Under the pieces are notes generated by a model, which ran no database searches, was not told the DNA's origin, and saw only the letters and a program-made list of their open reading frames with translations. Positions 1-6,827 of a stretch of DNA of 45,735 nucleotides are shown here, piece by piece; the first letter of the stretch is position 1, and each line of letters opens with the position of its first letter. The position numbers and the translations under genes are program-made. Where the stretch lies: the NCBI GenBank assembly GCA_021199305.1, contig JAJQIH010000005.1, forward strand, positions 1 to 45,735, in the 5' to 3' direction. The stretch is from Ruminococcus sp. (GTDB lineage: Bacteria > Bacillota > Clostridia > Oscillospirales > Ruminococcaceae).

Positions 1-310
1 AATTGTCATAGATAGAAAGTCGTTCAAATAGTCCTAAACTATCCATCATGATTCCTAGATTTCTATGTAACTCTTTTGACAAATAATTACAATTTTCAGA
101 AAGAATCATAGCTTCCCCACTATCTTGCTTAAGCTGACCAGTCAGGATATTAATGATTGTTGTTTTTCCTGCCCCAGACGGTCCGAGCAATCCAAATATT
201 TCGCCTTCTTTTACAGAAAATGTAACACCCTTTAATACCTGCTTATTTGCAAATGCATGAGATACATGCTGAAACGAAATGGTTGTATTCTCATTATTCC
301 TATCATTCAT
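1..310 (-). CDS. ABC transporter ATP-binding protein (partial, N-terminal ~103 residues)
   Basis: Translating the minus strand from the ATG at 310 gives an open frame that runs off the left edge. The Walker A P-loop GPSGAGKT is at about residues 43-50, followed by the Q-loop region, where MMDSLGLFERLS matches the bacitracin/lantibiotic-exporter type of ATPase (a drug- or peptide-efflux or self-protection subfamily). The Walker B, signature and H-loop would lie outside the window. An AGGGGAG ribosome binding site sits 7 nt upstream of the ATG. The protein would hydrolyse ATP at the inner face of the membrane to drive a separate permease, which is not visible here. The gene follows a 23-codon peptide gene by 36 bp on the same strand, so the two are probably co-transcribed. 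The substrate is unknown. Confidence 0.9.
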   Translation of the reverse strand, partial: MNDRNNENTTISFQHVSHAFANKQVLKGVTFSVKEGEIFGLLGPSGAGKTTIINILTGQLKQDSGEAMILSENCNYLSKELHRNLGIMMDSLGLFERLSIYDN

Positions 311-346
311 CGAAATTTCTCCCCTTATCTTGATAATGTTAATACT

Positions 347-418
347 TCATCCGATTGGAAGGTCAAAACATGGATCTGCACAGTCTTTAGGTGCAACAAA
401 ATTGTTCGCCTTTTTCAT
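347..418 (-). CDS. 23-residue Cys-containing peptide upstream of the ABC ATPase
   Basis: A 24-codon reading frame begins with ATG at 418, with AAGGAGTG placed about 7 nt upstream, and ends with TGA at 347-349. The peptide starts MKKANNF, has a KDCADPCF segment with two cysteines three residues apart, and ends DLPIG. It has no hydrophobic signal sequence and no double-glycine leader. It may be a leader peptide whose translation controls the downstream ABC transporter gene, a small secreted or modified peptide exported by that transporter, or fortuitous. The good ribosome binding site, the basic start and the 36-bp spacing to the ATPase argue that it is translated. I do not recognise the family. 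Confidence 0.5.
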   Translation of the reverse strand: MKKANNFVAPKDCADPCFDLPIG

Positions 419-558
419 CGTGACACTCCTTCCTCATCGTATCAAAGCCCTTTTTGTACTCTAAAGCAAAAATGCACCACCCTCATAACGAAGCCGTATT
501 CATCGTTAGGGGTATATGTGCGAGGTTGACAGGGAGCTATATGTAATAAAGTGAATGG

Positions 559-942
559 TTACACGGTGATTTCTATCTGATTCCCTTCGATTCCTACAAT
601 ACAGCTCTCATAATATCCATCCCCTGTGGTGCGTGGGCCGCTTATAACTTCATAGCCATCCTGTTTTAAACGATTAGTCAGTTCGTTTACAAGTTCCTTA
701 CTTCCTGTACGAAACGCAAGATGCGAATAACCTGTCCTGCTCAGTGATTTATCCATATTTTGCATATCGGGCTTATTCATAATCTCCAGCCGGATGCCAT
801 TATCAAACGACAAAAAATAAGATCTGAAATCAGTACTCTTATTATGATAGCCATCATTTGACGTCGCACCTAAATATTTTTCAAAGAACTGCCTCGTAGC
901 TTCTAAATCATTTACATACATTGCAATGTGATCTATTTCCAT
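559..942 (-). CDS. VOC-superfamily (glyoxalase/bleomycin-resistance fold) protein
   Basis: This 127-aa protein has the length of a single VOC module pair (two beta-alpha-beta-beta-beta repeats). It begins MEIDHIAMYV, and the candidate metal ligands are in register with glyoxalase I: His5, Glu53, His74 and Glu124. Such proteins either isomerise or open small substrates (glyoxalase or lactoylglutathione-lyase type) or bind drugs; the substrate cannot be told from the sequence. The start is supported by GGAGGG just upstream of the ATG at 942. It lies downstream of the tRNA-Leu terminator on the same strand and upstream of the peptide/ABC pair, so it may form a small accessory unit with them. Confidence 0.85.
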   Translation of the reverse strand: MEIDHIAMYVNDLEATRQFFEKYLGATSNDGYHNKSTDFRSYFLSFDNGIRLEIMNKPDMQNMDKSLSRTGYSHLAFRTGSKELVNELTNRLKQDGYEVISGPRTTGDGYYESCIVGIEGNQIEITV

Positions 943-1015
943 ATAACCCTCCAGATTCCGATTTACTTTTCCATCCTATTGTATCACATTTTTATGAACA
1001 TTTCTACCCACACTG

Positions 1016-1058
1016 CAAAAAACAAAGCGTTCACAGAAAAGAAATCTGTGAACGCTTT
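1016..1058 (-). terminator. Rho-independent terminator of tRNA-Leu
   Basis: A 14-bp perfect stem (AAAGCGTTCACAGA at 1024-1037 paired with 1045-1058) is followed on the minus strand by GTTTTTT. It starts immediately after the encoded CCA of tRNA-Leu. Confidence 0.9.
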
Positions 1059-1059
1059 T

Positions 1060-1142
1060 TGGTGCGGGTGACAGGACTTGAACCTGCACGAATTAACACT
1101 AGAACCTAAATCTAGCGCGTCTGCCAATTCCGCCACACCCGC
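1060..1142 (-). tRNA. tRNA-Leu (UAG anticodon), CCA encoded
   Basis: On the minus strand the acceptor stem GCGGGTG (5' end at 1142) pairs with CACCCGC, followed by discriminator A and an encoded CCA (1060-1062). The anticodon stem CTAGA/TCTAG encloses the loop TTTAGGT, giving anticodon TAG (reads CUN leucine codons). The variable arm is long, as expected for a class II tRNA, and the T-arm contains GGTTCAAGTCC. Its promoter appears to lie about 240 bp upstream, on the far side of a hairpin-rich insertion that also carries a second copy of the tRNA 5' end. Confidence 0.95.
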
Positions 1143-1146
1143 AGAA

Positions 1147-1335
1147 TATAAAATTTGAAAAATAACTTGTAGCTAAACGACTGTTTGAATTATGGCAGCC
1201 GCGCTACGCGCCACTTCGTGACTCTAGCGGTGCCCAAAATTATTTACGCTCGTTTACACTCACAATAATTTTGACCGCTACGCCATTTTTACCTCGCTTT
1301 ATTCTACCACTGGTAGACGCTCGGTAAAAATGCTA
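1147..1335. repeat. Hairpin-rich, possibly mobile, element between two tRNA-Leu 5' ends
   Basis: Two large inverted repeats are stacked here. The first has TAGCGGT (1225-1231) plus CAAAATTATT (1235-1244) pairing with AATAATTTTG (1264-1273) plus ACCGCTA (1274-1280). The second has CATTTTTACC (1284-1293) pairing with GGTAAAAATG (1323-1332), with an inner TCTACC/GGTAGA stem (1303-1308/1312-1317). A short GCGC-TAC-GCGC dyad lies at 1201-1211. The block is bounded by a 23-bp direct repeat of the tRNA-Leu 5' end, as a target duplication or a recombination scar would be. It encodes no protein. Confidence 0.6.
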
Positions 1336-1358
1336 CCAATTCCGCCACACCCGCAGAA
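1336..1358 (-). repeat. 23-bp duplicate of the tRNA-Leu 5' end
   Basis: Positions 1336-1358 are identical to 1124-1146, which spans the acceptor 5' strand and the start of the D-arm of tRNA-Leu plus four upstream bases. The rest of the tRNA is missing at this copy, so it cannot make a functional tRNA. It lies between the tRNA promoter and the intact gene. Confidence 0.85.
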
Positions 1359-1385
1359 CCGTGTGAACTTAAAAACAACAATGCT

Positions 1386-1414
1386 ATTTTACCATAACGG
1401 CTTTGCTTTGTCAA
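1386..1414 (-). promoter_or_regulatory. Sigma-A promoter, probably of tRNA-Leu
   Basis: Minus strand: -35 TTGACA (1409-1414), 17-bp spacer, -10 TAAAAT (1386-1391). It points at the truncated tRNA copy and then at the intact tRNA-Leu. Confidence 0.75.
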
Positions 1415-1466
1415 GCACTAAAATTGAATTTTTGAGTGTCAAAAGCGATATGACCGCTTGCTACGC

Positions 1467-2066
1467 TTATTTTGATTTGGAGCCGTTTCTGTCTTCAAGC
1501 AGGAAGGTAGCTTCCATATCCGCAATATTTAAAGCAAGCGCCAAAGGGAACATATTAAGAGCATTGCCGACAGTATTGCTGCTTTCCTCGCCTGAAAATC
1601 CCATGTGATAGCGTATCGCAAAAGCTTCATCGCGGGAAAGGCGCATAAAGCCTGAAACAATGTAAACGCTCTTTTCGCCATGTCCGTAAGGTAGCTTGTC
1701 GTCAAACTTGTAGGTCGGAACTTTTACCCAGTTTCCAGTTTCGTCCTTGACGTTCCTGAAATCCTTTTTGTAGACATTAGTCTTGCATAAATCGTGCAGC
1801 AAAGCAACGATTGCAATACTCTCATCAGAATATTCAAGTCCGAACTTTTCCTTTGCCTCTGGTCTTGCAAGATAGCTTACAAGACAGTCGTACACGTTAA
1901 GGCTATGCTCTAAAAGTCCGCCCTCGTAAGAACCGTGAAATCTGGTTGAAGCAGGAGCCGTAAAGAAATCGCAGGAGGAGCTTTTAAGGTATTCTAAAAG
2001 CTTCGCCGAGCCTTCTCTTTTGATGTTAGTCTGATATATATCAATAAATCTTTCCTTGTTGGTCAT
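1467..2066 (-). CDS. HD-domain phosphohydrolase (YhaM-like)
   Basis: A 199-aa protein starting at the ATG at 2066, which is preceded by GGAGG with good spacing. A longer upstream frame exists but would begin inside the promoter. Its HD-type metal ligands are visible: His44 and His54 in HGSYEGGLLEH, and the His91-Asp92 doublet in ALLHDLCK. The GGLLEHSLNV segment resembles the HD domain of YhaM-type 3'-5' exoribonucleases, but the OB-fold nucleic-acid domain of YhaM is absent. It is probably a cytoplasmic phosphohydrolase acting on a nucleotide or nucleic acid; the substrate is not known. It is transcribed alone, divergently from the radical SAM gene. Confidence 0.8.
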   Translation of the reverse strand: MTNKERFIDIYQTNIKREGSAKLLEYLKSSSCDFFTAPASTRFHGSYEGGLLEHSLNVYDCLVSYLARPEAKEKFGLEYSDESIAIVALLHDLCKTNVYKKDFRNVKDETGNWVKVPTYKFDDKLPYGHGEKSVYIVSGFMRLSRDEAFAIRYHMGFSGEESSNTVGNALNMFPLALALNIADMEATFLLEDRNGSKSK

Positions 2067-2094
2067 TTTAAAACCTCCGTTCGTGTTTGCTGAT

Positions 2095-2123
2095 ATTATA
2101 CCACATTTCATTTTGCCTTTCAA
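2095..2123 (-). promoter_or_regulatory. Sigma-A promoter of the HD-domain gene
   Basis: Minus strand: -35 TTGAAA (2118-2123), 17-bp spacer, -10 TATAAT (2095-2100). It lies about 30 bp upstream of the ATG at 2066, which supports that start. Confidence 0.85.
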
Positions 2124-2218
2124 GTCTTGCGGGCAAATAGAAAATATGCTATACTTATATCTGAGATGAATTACTTTTTAAAGCCACATCTTACGACAAA
2201 ACACTCAAGAGGTAGATT

Positions 2219-4072
2219 ATGTATAAAGAAAAGATAGAAAAAATATTGCCGTCAGTTCAAAGACCTGCAAGGTATATCGGCGGCGAGCATGGAAGCGTTG
2301 TAAAGGACAAAAGCAAGGTGGAGGTTCGCTTTGCGTTTTGCTTCCCTGACACTTACGATGTGGGAATGAGCCATTTGGGAATGAAAATTCTTTACGGCTT
2401 AAAAAATGCCAGAGAGGAATTCTGGTGTGAAAGAGTTTTCCAGCCTGAAGCTGATTTTGAAGCTAAAATGCGTGAGGAGGGAATCCTCCTTTACGGACTT
2501 GAAAGCCTGGATCCAATCAAGGATTTTGATTTTATAGGCTTTACGCTTCAATACGAGCTAAGCTTTACAAACGTATTAAATATGCTTGACTTAGCTGGCG
2601 TTCCTCTCAGAGCAGCGGACAGAGGAGAGGACTATCCAATAGTTTTAGGCGGCGGTCCTTGCGTTTGCAATCCCGAGCCGTTAGCTGACTTTTTCGACCT
2701 GTTTATTTTAGGCGAGGGCGAAGAGGTAAACCTTGAGCTGATGGATTTGTACAATTCAATGAAAAAGCAAGGAAGCACAAAGCAGGAGTTTTTGCGTGAA
2801 GCTGCTAAAATTGAAGGAATTTATGTGCCTGCATTTTATGAGGTCTTATATAACGAGGACAACACAATAAAGTCCTGTGAGCCGATATATGACGACGTTC
2901 CCAGAAAAGTAAAAAAGCGAGTTATCAAAGATTTTAACAGCGTTTATTACCCGAAGGATTTTGTTGTACCTTTTACTCAGATAGTTCACGACAGAGCAGT
3001 AGTGGAAGTCCTCAGGGGTTGTATAAGAGGTTGTCGCTTTTGTCAGGCGGGCTTTATCTACCGCCCTTTCAGAGAAAAGGACGTTGCTACAATCACTCAA
3101 AGCACAAAGGATTTGTGTTCAAACACAGGCTACGAGGAGGTTTCTCTTTCCTCGCTTTCGACAAGCGACCACACTCAGATTAACAATCTATTAGAGGAGC
3201 TTGTAGACTATACAAAGGACGAGCATATTTCTCTTTCTTTGCCGTCGCTTAGAGTCGACAACTTCAGCGAAGAGGTTTTGGAAAAGGTTAAAACTGTACG
3301 AAAAAGCGGACTTACCTTTGCTCCCGAAGCTGGAACTCAAAGGCTTCGTGACGTAATAAATAAAAACGTAACAGAAGAAGAAATTATGCGTTCCTGTCAG
3401 ATTGCCTTTGAGGGCGGCTATACTTCCGTTAAGCTTTACTTTATGCTGGGACTTCCGACCGAAACGCTTGAGGACATAGAAGGAATGGCGAATACCGCTC
3501 AAAAAATCATCGACCTGTTTTATTCGATTCCAAAGGAAAAGAGAGAAAAGGGCGGCGTTACCGTTTCAATTTCCTGCGCTACCTTTGTTCCGAAGCCGTT
3601 TACTCCGTTTGAATTTGAGCCGCAGGCTACCAGAGAAGAGGTCGAGGAGCGTCAGAAGCACCTGCTTGATTGCCTTAAAACCAAAAAGATAAGAGCAAGC
3701 TGGCACGACTATAATATCAGTCTGCTTGAAGCGGCTCTCGCAAGGGGCGACAGACGCTTGTCAGCAGTTATTGAAGAAGCCTGGCGCAGAGGTTGTAAAA
3801 TGGATAGCTGGAATGAGTATTTCAAGCCGGAAATCTGGTGGCAGGTATTTGAGGATTTGGGAATTGACCCCGAGTTTTACGCTTGCAGAAGGCGGGAATA
3901 CACTGAAATAATGCCGTGGGATCACCTGGATTATCTTGTTTCAAAGCGCTTTTTCGTAAGAGAAAACAAGCTTGCTCATCAGGCTGTAACTACGCCAAAC
4001 TGTAAGGAGAAATGCTCCGGCTGTGGAATAAAAAAGGAGTGCGGAGGTGTGTACTGTGGAAGAAAGGTTTGA
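2219..4072 (+). CDS. TIGR03960-type B12-binding-domain radical SAM protein
   Basis: This 617-aa protein has a cobalamin-binding-like N-terminal half (GMSHLGMKILYG and a GGGPCVCNPEPLADF segment) and a radical SAM core. The iron-sulfur motif is CIRGCRFC, with Cys268, Cys272 and Cys275. The C terminus (about residues 595-617) carries a cysteine-rich NCKEKCSGCG...ECGG tail, suggesting an additional metal or cluster site. The family occurs widely in Clostridia immediately before a DUF2344 protein; its reaction has not, to my knowledge, been established, and RNA or protein modification is inferred. AGAGG lies just upstream of the ATG. Its 3' end overlaps the DUF2344 gene by 26 nt, indicating translational coupling. 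Confidence 0.9.
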   Translation: MYKEKIEKILPSVQRPARYIGGEHGSVVKDKSKVEVRFAFCFPDTYDVGMSHLGMKILYGLKNAREEFWCERVFQPEADFEAKMREEGILLYGLESLDPIKDFDFIGFTLQYELSFTNVLNMLDLAGVPLRAADRGEDYPIVLGGGPCVCNPEPLADFFDLFILGEGEEVNLELMDLYNSMKKQGSTKQEFLREAAKIEGIYVPAFYEVLYNEDNTIKSCEPIYDDVPRKVKKRVIKDFNSVYYPKDFVVPFTQIVHDRAVVEVLRGCIRGCRFCQAGFIYRPFREKDVATITQSTKDLCSNTGYEEVSLSSLSTSDHTQINNLLEELVDYTKDEHISLSLPSLRVDNFSEEVLEKVKTVRKSGLTFAPEAGTQRLRDVINKNVTEEEIMRSCQIAFEGGYTSVKLYFMLGLPTETLEDIEGMANTAQKIIDLFYSIPKEKREKGGVTVSISCATFVPKPFTPFEFEPQATREEVEERQKHLLDCLKTKKIRASWHDYNISLLEAALARGDRRLSAVIEEAWRRGCKMDSWNEYFKPEIWWQVFEDLGIDPEFYACRRREYTEIMPWDHLDYLVSKRFFVRENKLAHQAVTTPNCKEKCSGCGIKKECGGVYCGRKV

Positions 4073-4709
4073 TTACAGGCTAAAGTTTTCAAAGAAAGGG
4101 AGAGCCGTATACATTTCTCACCTTGACCTTATGAGAACTATGCAAAGGGCCTTCAAGAGAGCTGGTCTGCCGATCTGGTACACCCAAGGCTTTAATCCGC
4201 ACGCATATATTATGTTTCCGCTTGCGCTTTCTTTAGGAGTTGTGGGCGAATGCGAGGTTATGGACGTTGCGTTAACGAAAGAAATCCCCTTTGACGAGGT
4301 TAAGTCTTCTCTTAATGAAGCTCTGCCGACAGGACTTGAAATAATCTCAGTAAAAGAGCCGATGAACGAACATAAATCAATAGCAAAATCCGAGTATGAA
4401 ATTGTTATCAGCGGCGATGCGAATAAGACAAGTTTCGAGAGATTTATTGAAAGAGAAAAAATCGAGGTTAAAAAGCTAACAAAGAAGAAAAAGGAAAAGG
4501 TTATCGATTTAAAGCCATATACTGAAATTTCAGAGCTGCGAGATACATCAAGCGGAATTTACATAAAAGTGCTGCTGCCGTCAGGATGTGAAACGAACAT
4601 CAATCCTGGCGTTTTACTTGATGCTTTTGCTGAGTTTTCTGGTGCTGACATACAGTCAAAAATCCGCCGGACCAAAATTTTAATGGCAAACGGCAAGGAG
4701 TTTTGCTGA
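4047..4709 (+). CDS. TIGR03936/DUF2344 radical SAM-associated protein
   Basis: A 220-aa protein if started at the GTG at 4047; a second GTG at 4056 has an even better GGAGG (4043-4047) eight bases upstream, giving 217 aa. The N terminus has the family hallmarks FSKKGRAVYISHLDLMRTMQ and the W-Y-T-Q-GFNPHAYIMFPLALSLGV segment. Some relatives are fused to, or encoded directly after, the B12-type radical SAM protein, as here. It is presumed to be a partner subunit or to bind the RNA substrate, because the N-terminal part resembles tRNA/rRNA-modification accessory folds; this is inference. A strong hairpin follows the stop codon. Confidence 0.88.
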   Translation: MCTVEERFDYRLKFSKKGRAVYISHLDLMRTMQRAFKRAGLPIWYTQGFNPHAYIMFPLALSLGVVGECEVMDVALTKEIPFDEVKSSLNEALPTGLEIISVKEPMNEHKSIAKSEYEIVISGDANKTSFERFIEREKIEVKKLTKKKKEKVIDLKPYTEISELRDTSSGIYIKVLLPSGCETNINPGVLLDAFAEFSGADIQSKIRRTKILMANGKEFC

Positions 4710-4712
4710 TAA

Positions 4713-4743
4713 AACCTCTGCTATCTTTATGGTAGCAGAGGTT
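4713..4743. terminator. Hairpin after the DUF2344 gene
   Basis: An 11-bp perfect stem (AACCTCTGCTA, 4713-4723, with 4733-4743) has a 9-nt loop. There is no U-run on the plus strand; on the minus strand TTTTAT follows. It probably limits read-through from the radical SAM operon, but termination strength is uncertain. Confidence 0.55.
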
Positions 4744-4761
4744 AACACTTTCCACGAATTC

Positions 4762-4790
4762 TTGACAAAAGTATACTCATGTGCTAGAAT
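4762..4790 (+). promoter_or_regulatory. Sigma-A promoter of the DUF3793-flavodoxin operon
   Basis: -35 TTGACA (4762-4767), 17-bp spacer, -10 TAGAAT (4785-4790). The transcription start should fall within or just before the first palindromic operator. Confidence 0.9.
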
Positions 4791-4792
4791 GA

Positions 4793-4808
4793 GTTAGCGG
4801 AGGCTAAC
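4793..4808. promoter_or_regulatory. Operator 1, GTTAGC-N4-GCTAAC
   Basis: The 16-bp GTTAGCGGAGGCTAAC overlaps the predicted transcription start, so a bound protein would block RNA polymerase. The half-site resembles those of DtxR/IdeR-type metal repressors, but the regulator is inferred only. It can also pair as RNA with the CTTCCGCTAACT stretch at 4814-4825 (10-bp stem). Confidence 0.7.
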
Positions 4809-4837
4809 CGAAGCTTCCGCTAACTTTAAGAATTTGA

Positions 4838-4853
4838 GTTAGCAATTGCTAAC
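4838..4853. promoter_or_regulatory. Operator 2, perfect palindrome GTTAGCAATTGCTAAC
   Basis: A perfect 16-bp palindrome, 45 bp downstream centre-to-centre from operator 1 and 20 bp before the start codon of the DUF3793 gene. It is the same GTTAGC-N4-GCTAAC design with a different core, so the arms rather than the core are probably what is recognised. Confidence 0.75.
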
Positions 4854-4873
4854 CACAGACAGGTGATTTACAA

Positions 4874-5425
4874 ATGATAGAGAAATATTTAATAGAGCAA
4901 TGCTCTCCAACTCTTGCTTCTCTTAAAACAGCCAGTTTGTTTTCAATAAAGTATTCAAGTGAAACAGAGCTTCAAAAAGCGATAGAATACTGGAACAAAA
5001 GCTTTTGCGACAAGGGCGTCGAGCTTATTATACTTAAAAGATGCGACAATAATGCGCTTATATACGTTTGCCGCAAGAATAAGCTTTCTGAGGATTTAAA
5101 CAAAATCGGCGTTTTGGAATTTCTTAAAGAATATGGATATAAAAGTGCCGATGCTGATGAGTGTATTGAACGACTGAAGCTCAGGCTTCAGAGTGGTGAT
5201 AATTTTCCGCACGAAATCGGAATTTTCTTGAGTTACCCATTAGGCGATGTTATAGGCTTTATAGAAAATGCTGGACAGAACTCCAAATGCTCGGGTTGCT
5301 GGAAGGTTTATTGTAACGAATGCGAAGCAGTTAAAGCTTTTGCAAAATACAAAAAGTGCAAGGACGTTTATATGCGTCTTTGGAAGCAGGGAAGAAGTGT
5401 TCAGCAGCTTACAGTAGCTGCTTGA
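4874..5425 (+). CDS. DUF3793 family protein
   Basis: A 183-aa cytoplasmic protein with the family signature HEIGIFLSYPLGDVIGFIEN followed by a cysteine cluster (Cys139, Cys142, Cys147, Cys150) around the W-K-V-Y segment, which could bind a metal or an iron-sulfur cluster. DUF3793 genes recur in Clostridia next to flavodoxins and iron-transport genes; the function is not established. Here it is first in a two-gene operon with a flavodoxin (31-bp gap) behind two GTTAGC palindromes, which supports a role in the iron or redox response. AGGTGA lies upstream of the ATG. Confidence 0.85.
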   Translation: MIEKYLIEQCSPTLASLKTASLFSIKYSSETELQKAIEYWNKSFCDKGVELIILKRCDNNALIYVCRKNKLSEDLNKIGVLEFLKEYGYKSADADECIERLKLRLQSGDNFPHEIGIFLSYPLGDVIGFIENAGQNSKCSGCWKVYCNECEAVKAFAKYKKCKDVYMRLWKQGRSVQQLTVAA

Positions 5426-5456
5426 CATAAATATATTAAAAGAAAGGTGATTTAAT

Positions 5457-5879
5457 ATGAGTAAAATCGCAGTAGTTTATTGGAGCGGCACAGGCAACAC
5501 AGAAGCTATGGCTGCCAGTGTTTCAGAGGGTGCAAAATCAGCAGGTGCGGACGTTAGTTTATTTGCGGCTAACGAGTTCAGCGCAGATCTGGTTGACGAA
5601 TTTGACGCCATAGCATTTGGCTGTCCCTCAATGGGAAACGAGCAGCTTGAGGACACAGAATTTGAGCCGATGTTTACCGAGTGCGAAGCAAAGCTTAACG
5701 GCAAGAAAATAGCTCTGTTTGGTTCTTATGGCTGGGGCGACGGTGAGTGGATGAGAACGTGGGAGGAGATTTGCGGCGCTGACGGCGCAGTATTAGCCTG
5801 CGAAAGTGTAATTTGCAACGATTCGCCCGACGATGAAGCTACAGCCGCTTGCATAGAGCTTGGAAAAGCATTAAATTAA
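5457..5879 (+). CDS. Flavodoxin (short-chain)
   Basis: A 140-aa short-chain flavodoxin of clostridial type. The FMN phosphate loop is SGTGNTEAMA at residues 10-19, with the second FMN loop around CPSMGNEQLE and the third around GSYGWGDGEWM. It carries electrons in place of ferredoxin, typically when iron is short; that agrees with its position behind DUF3793 and the possible metal-responsive operators. AAAGGTGAT lies upstream of the ATG. A strong hairpin ends the operon. Confidence 0.95.
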   Translation: MSKIAVVYWSGTGNTEAMAASVSEGAKSAGADVSLFAANEFSADLVDEFDAIAFGCPSMGNEQLEDTEFEPMFTECEAKLNGKKIALFGSYGWGDGEWMRTWEEICGADGAVLACESVICNDSPDDEATAACIELGKALN

Positions 5880-5902
5880 ATACTACACATTTTAACGAAC
5901 AA

Positions 5903-5931
5903 CCCCCACTACCAGTTTTCGGTAGCGGGGG
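5903..5931 (+). terminator. Terminator of the flavodoxin operon
   Basis: A stem CCCCCACTACC (5903-5913) pairs with GGTAGCGGGGG (5921-5931) with one mismatch and a 7-nt loop, followed by a weak ATTGGTTTA tail. Confidence 0.7.
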
Positions 5932-5954
5932 ATTGGTTTAATATCCTGCTTTTG

Positions 5955-6527
5955 CTATTCTATTAGCAGTACATCTCGCTTAGCTTGAGCGGTATATTGT
6001 GAATCGCTCCATTCCTCATAGAATTCGTCAAGAGCAGAAAAGCTGTTGATTAAGTCGTACCCAGTCTTAATCGTAATAAACTCGGAAAACCATATGCTTT
6101 TTTCAAATGATATTTCACGACCGTCTTGAAGTGAGATAACAACGCCACGAACAGTAAATATATCAAATTCTAATGTCCCATTTAGTGAAAGCTGCTGATT
6201 TTCGTTTAACACTTTAATGGTTTTGATTTTTTGATTGATAGAATTTCTTATAGGTACTCGTTCTTCGAGAAAATCATTGAATTTCACATCACTGATTTTA
6301 TCAAAACGGAATATTGATACATCATCCGTGCGATTTATGTATTCAATCGATTCTAAAAAGTTAGAAAAGCAATAACGAAAATCGTTAACAGTAATGCTTG
6401 CCATTCCGTATGTTGTAGTAGCCGCATTAGGCAAACCATAGAATACCACATCATTCAGTGTCTGACCGATTAAACTTTTCAACAAAGTGATTGATTTCTC
6501 GGGAAACCTATAATCTATAATTTTCAT
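5955..6527 (-). CDS. Hypothetical protein, 190 aa
   Basis: I do not recognise this protein. It is soluble-looking, mostly predicted beta/alpha with no signal peptide or membrane segment and no obvious catalytic motif. It begins MKIIDYRFPEKSITLLKSLIG, and the second half alternates beta-strand-like stretches (LEFDIFTVRGVVISLQDGREI). The ATG at 6527 is preceded by GGATGGTGG. It faces the flavodoxin operon tail-to-tail and is followed upstream by a small gene on the same strand. An immunity-type or regulatory role cannot be excluded but nothing supports one. Confidence 0.65.
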   Translation of the reverse strand: MKIIDYRFPEKSITLLKSLIGQTLNDVVFYGLPNAATTTYGMASITVNDFRYCFSNFLESIEYINRTDDVSIFRFDKISDVKFNDFLEERVPIRNSINQKIKTIKVLNENQQLSLNGTLEFDIFTVRGVVISLQDGREISFEKSIWFSEFITIKTGYDLINSFSALDEFYEEWSDSQYTAQAKRDVLLIE

Positions 6528-6576
6528 TACTTACCACCATCCTTTATAAAGTGTATCTTCTGTTGCTTGCTTCCGC

Positions 6577-6747
6577 CTACTCCCTCTTTTTCATAACATA
6601 CTCTGCATTTCTTCTTAGCTCAAATAGCGTGTGGATAAAATCGTTTTGCTCGTGCAGAATAATCTGAATTTCAACAGGCAGCGACAAAAAATACTGCCTT
6701 GAGGAGCTGCTTGAAAATATAAGCTCATGTAAATTATCATATCTCAT
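6577..6747 (-). CDS. Small conserved hypothetical protein, 56 aa
   Basis: The best start is the ATG at 6747 (MRYDNLHELIF), with TGGGTG about six bases upstream; the open frame extends further but would cross a strong terminator hairpin at 6828-6858. The protein has an S-S-S-S-S-RQYFLSLPVEIQ segment and an HEQNDFIHT motif. From memory, proteins with this YxxLHEL-SSSSxxRQYFxSLP-HExNDFIHT layout are common small cytoplasmic proteins of Clostridia, often in multiple copies, with no known function. It lies between the glycosidase gene and the 190-aa gene on the same strand. Confidence 0.65.
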   Translation of the reverse strand: MRYDNLHELIFSSSSSRQYFLSLPVEIQIILHEQNDFIHTLFELRRNAEYVMKKRE

Positions 6748-6827
6748 GTACATCACCCAAAGAAAGTATGCGTAAATACTCTTAATATATGCGTTTTCTT
6801 TGAAGTGTGTGCTTGTTATGTTACTAA

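Larger units (their letters stand above)
1143..1466. other. Intergenic stretch: hairpin element, tRNA 5'-end copy and promoter
   Basis: No coding capacity is convincing in this 324-bp gap. It holds, from left to right on the plus strand, a 189-bp hairpin-rich block (1147-1335), a 23-bp duplicate of the tRNA-Leu 5' end (1336-1358), and a minus-strand promoter (1386-1414) that should drive tRNA-Leu. Confidence 0.8.

Noticed and set aside
257-529. Plus-strand open frames of 90 and 61 codons
   Set aside because: They lie opposite the ABC ATPase and its small peptide gene, have no ribosome binding site, and show no protein-like composition.
921-1109. 62-codon plus-strand frame
   Set aside because: It runs through the terminator and the 3' part of tRNA-Leu on the other strand.
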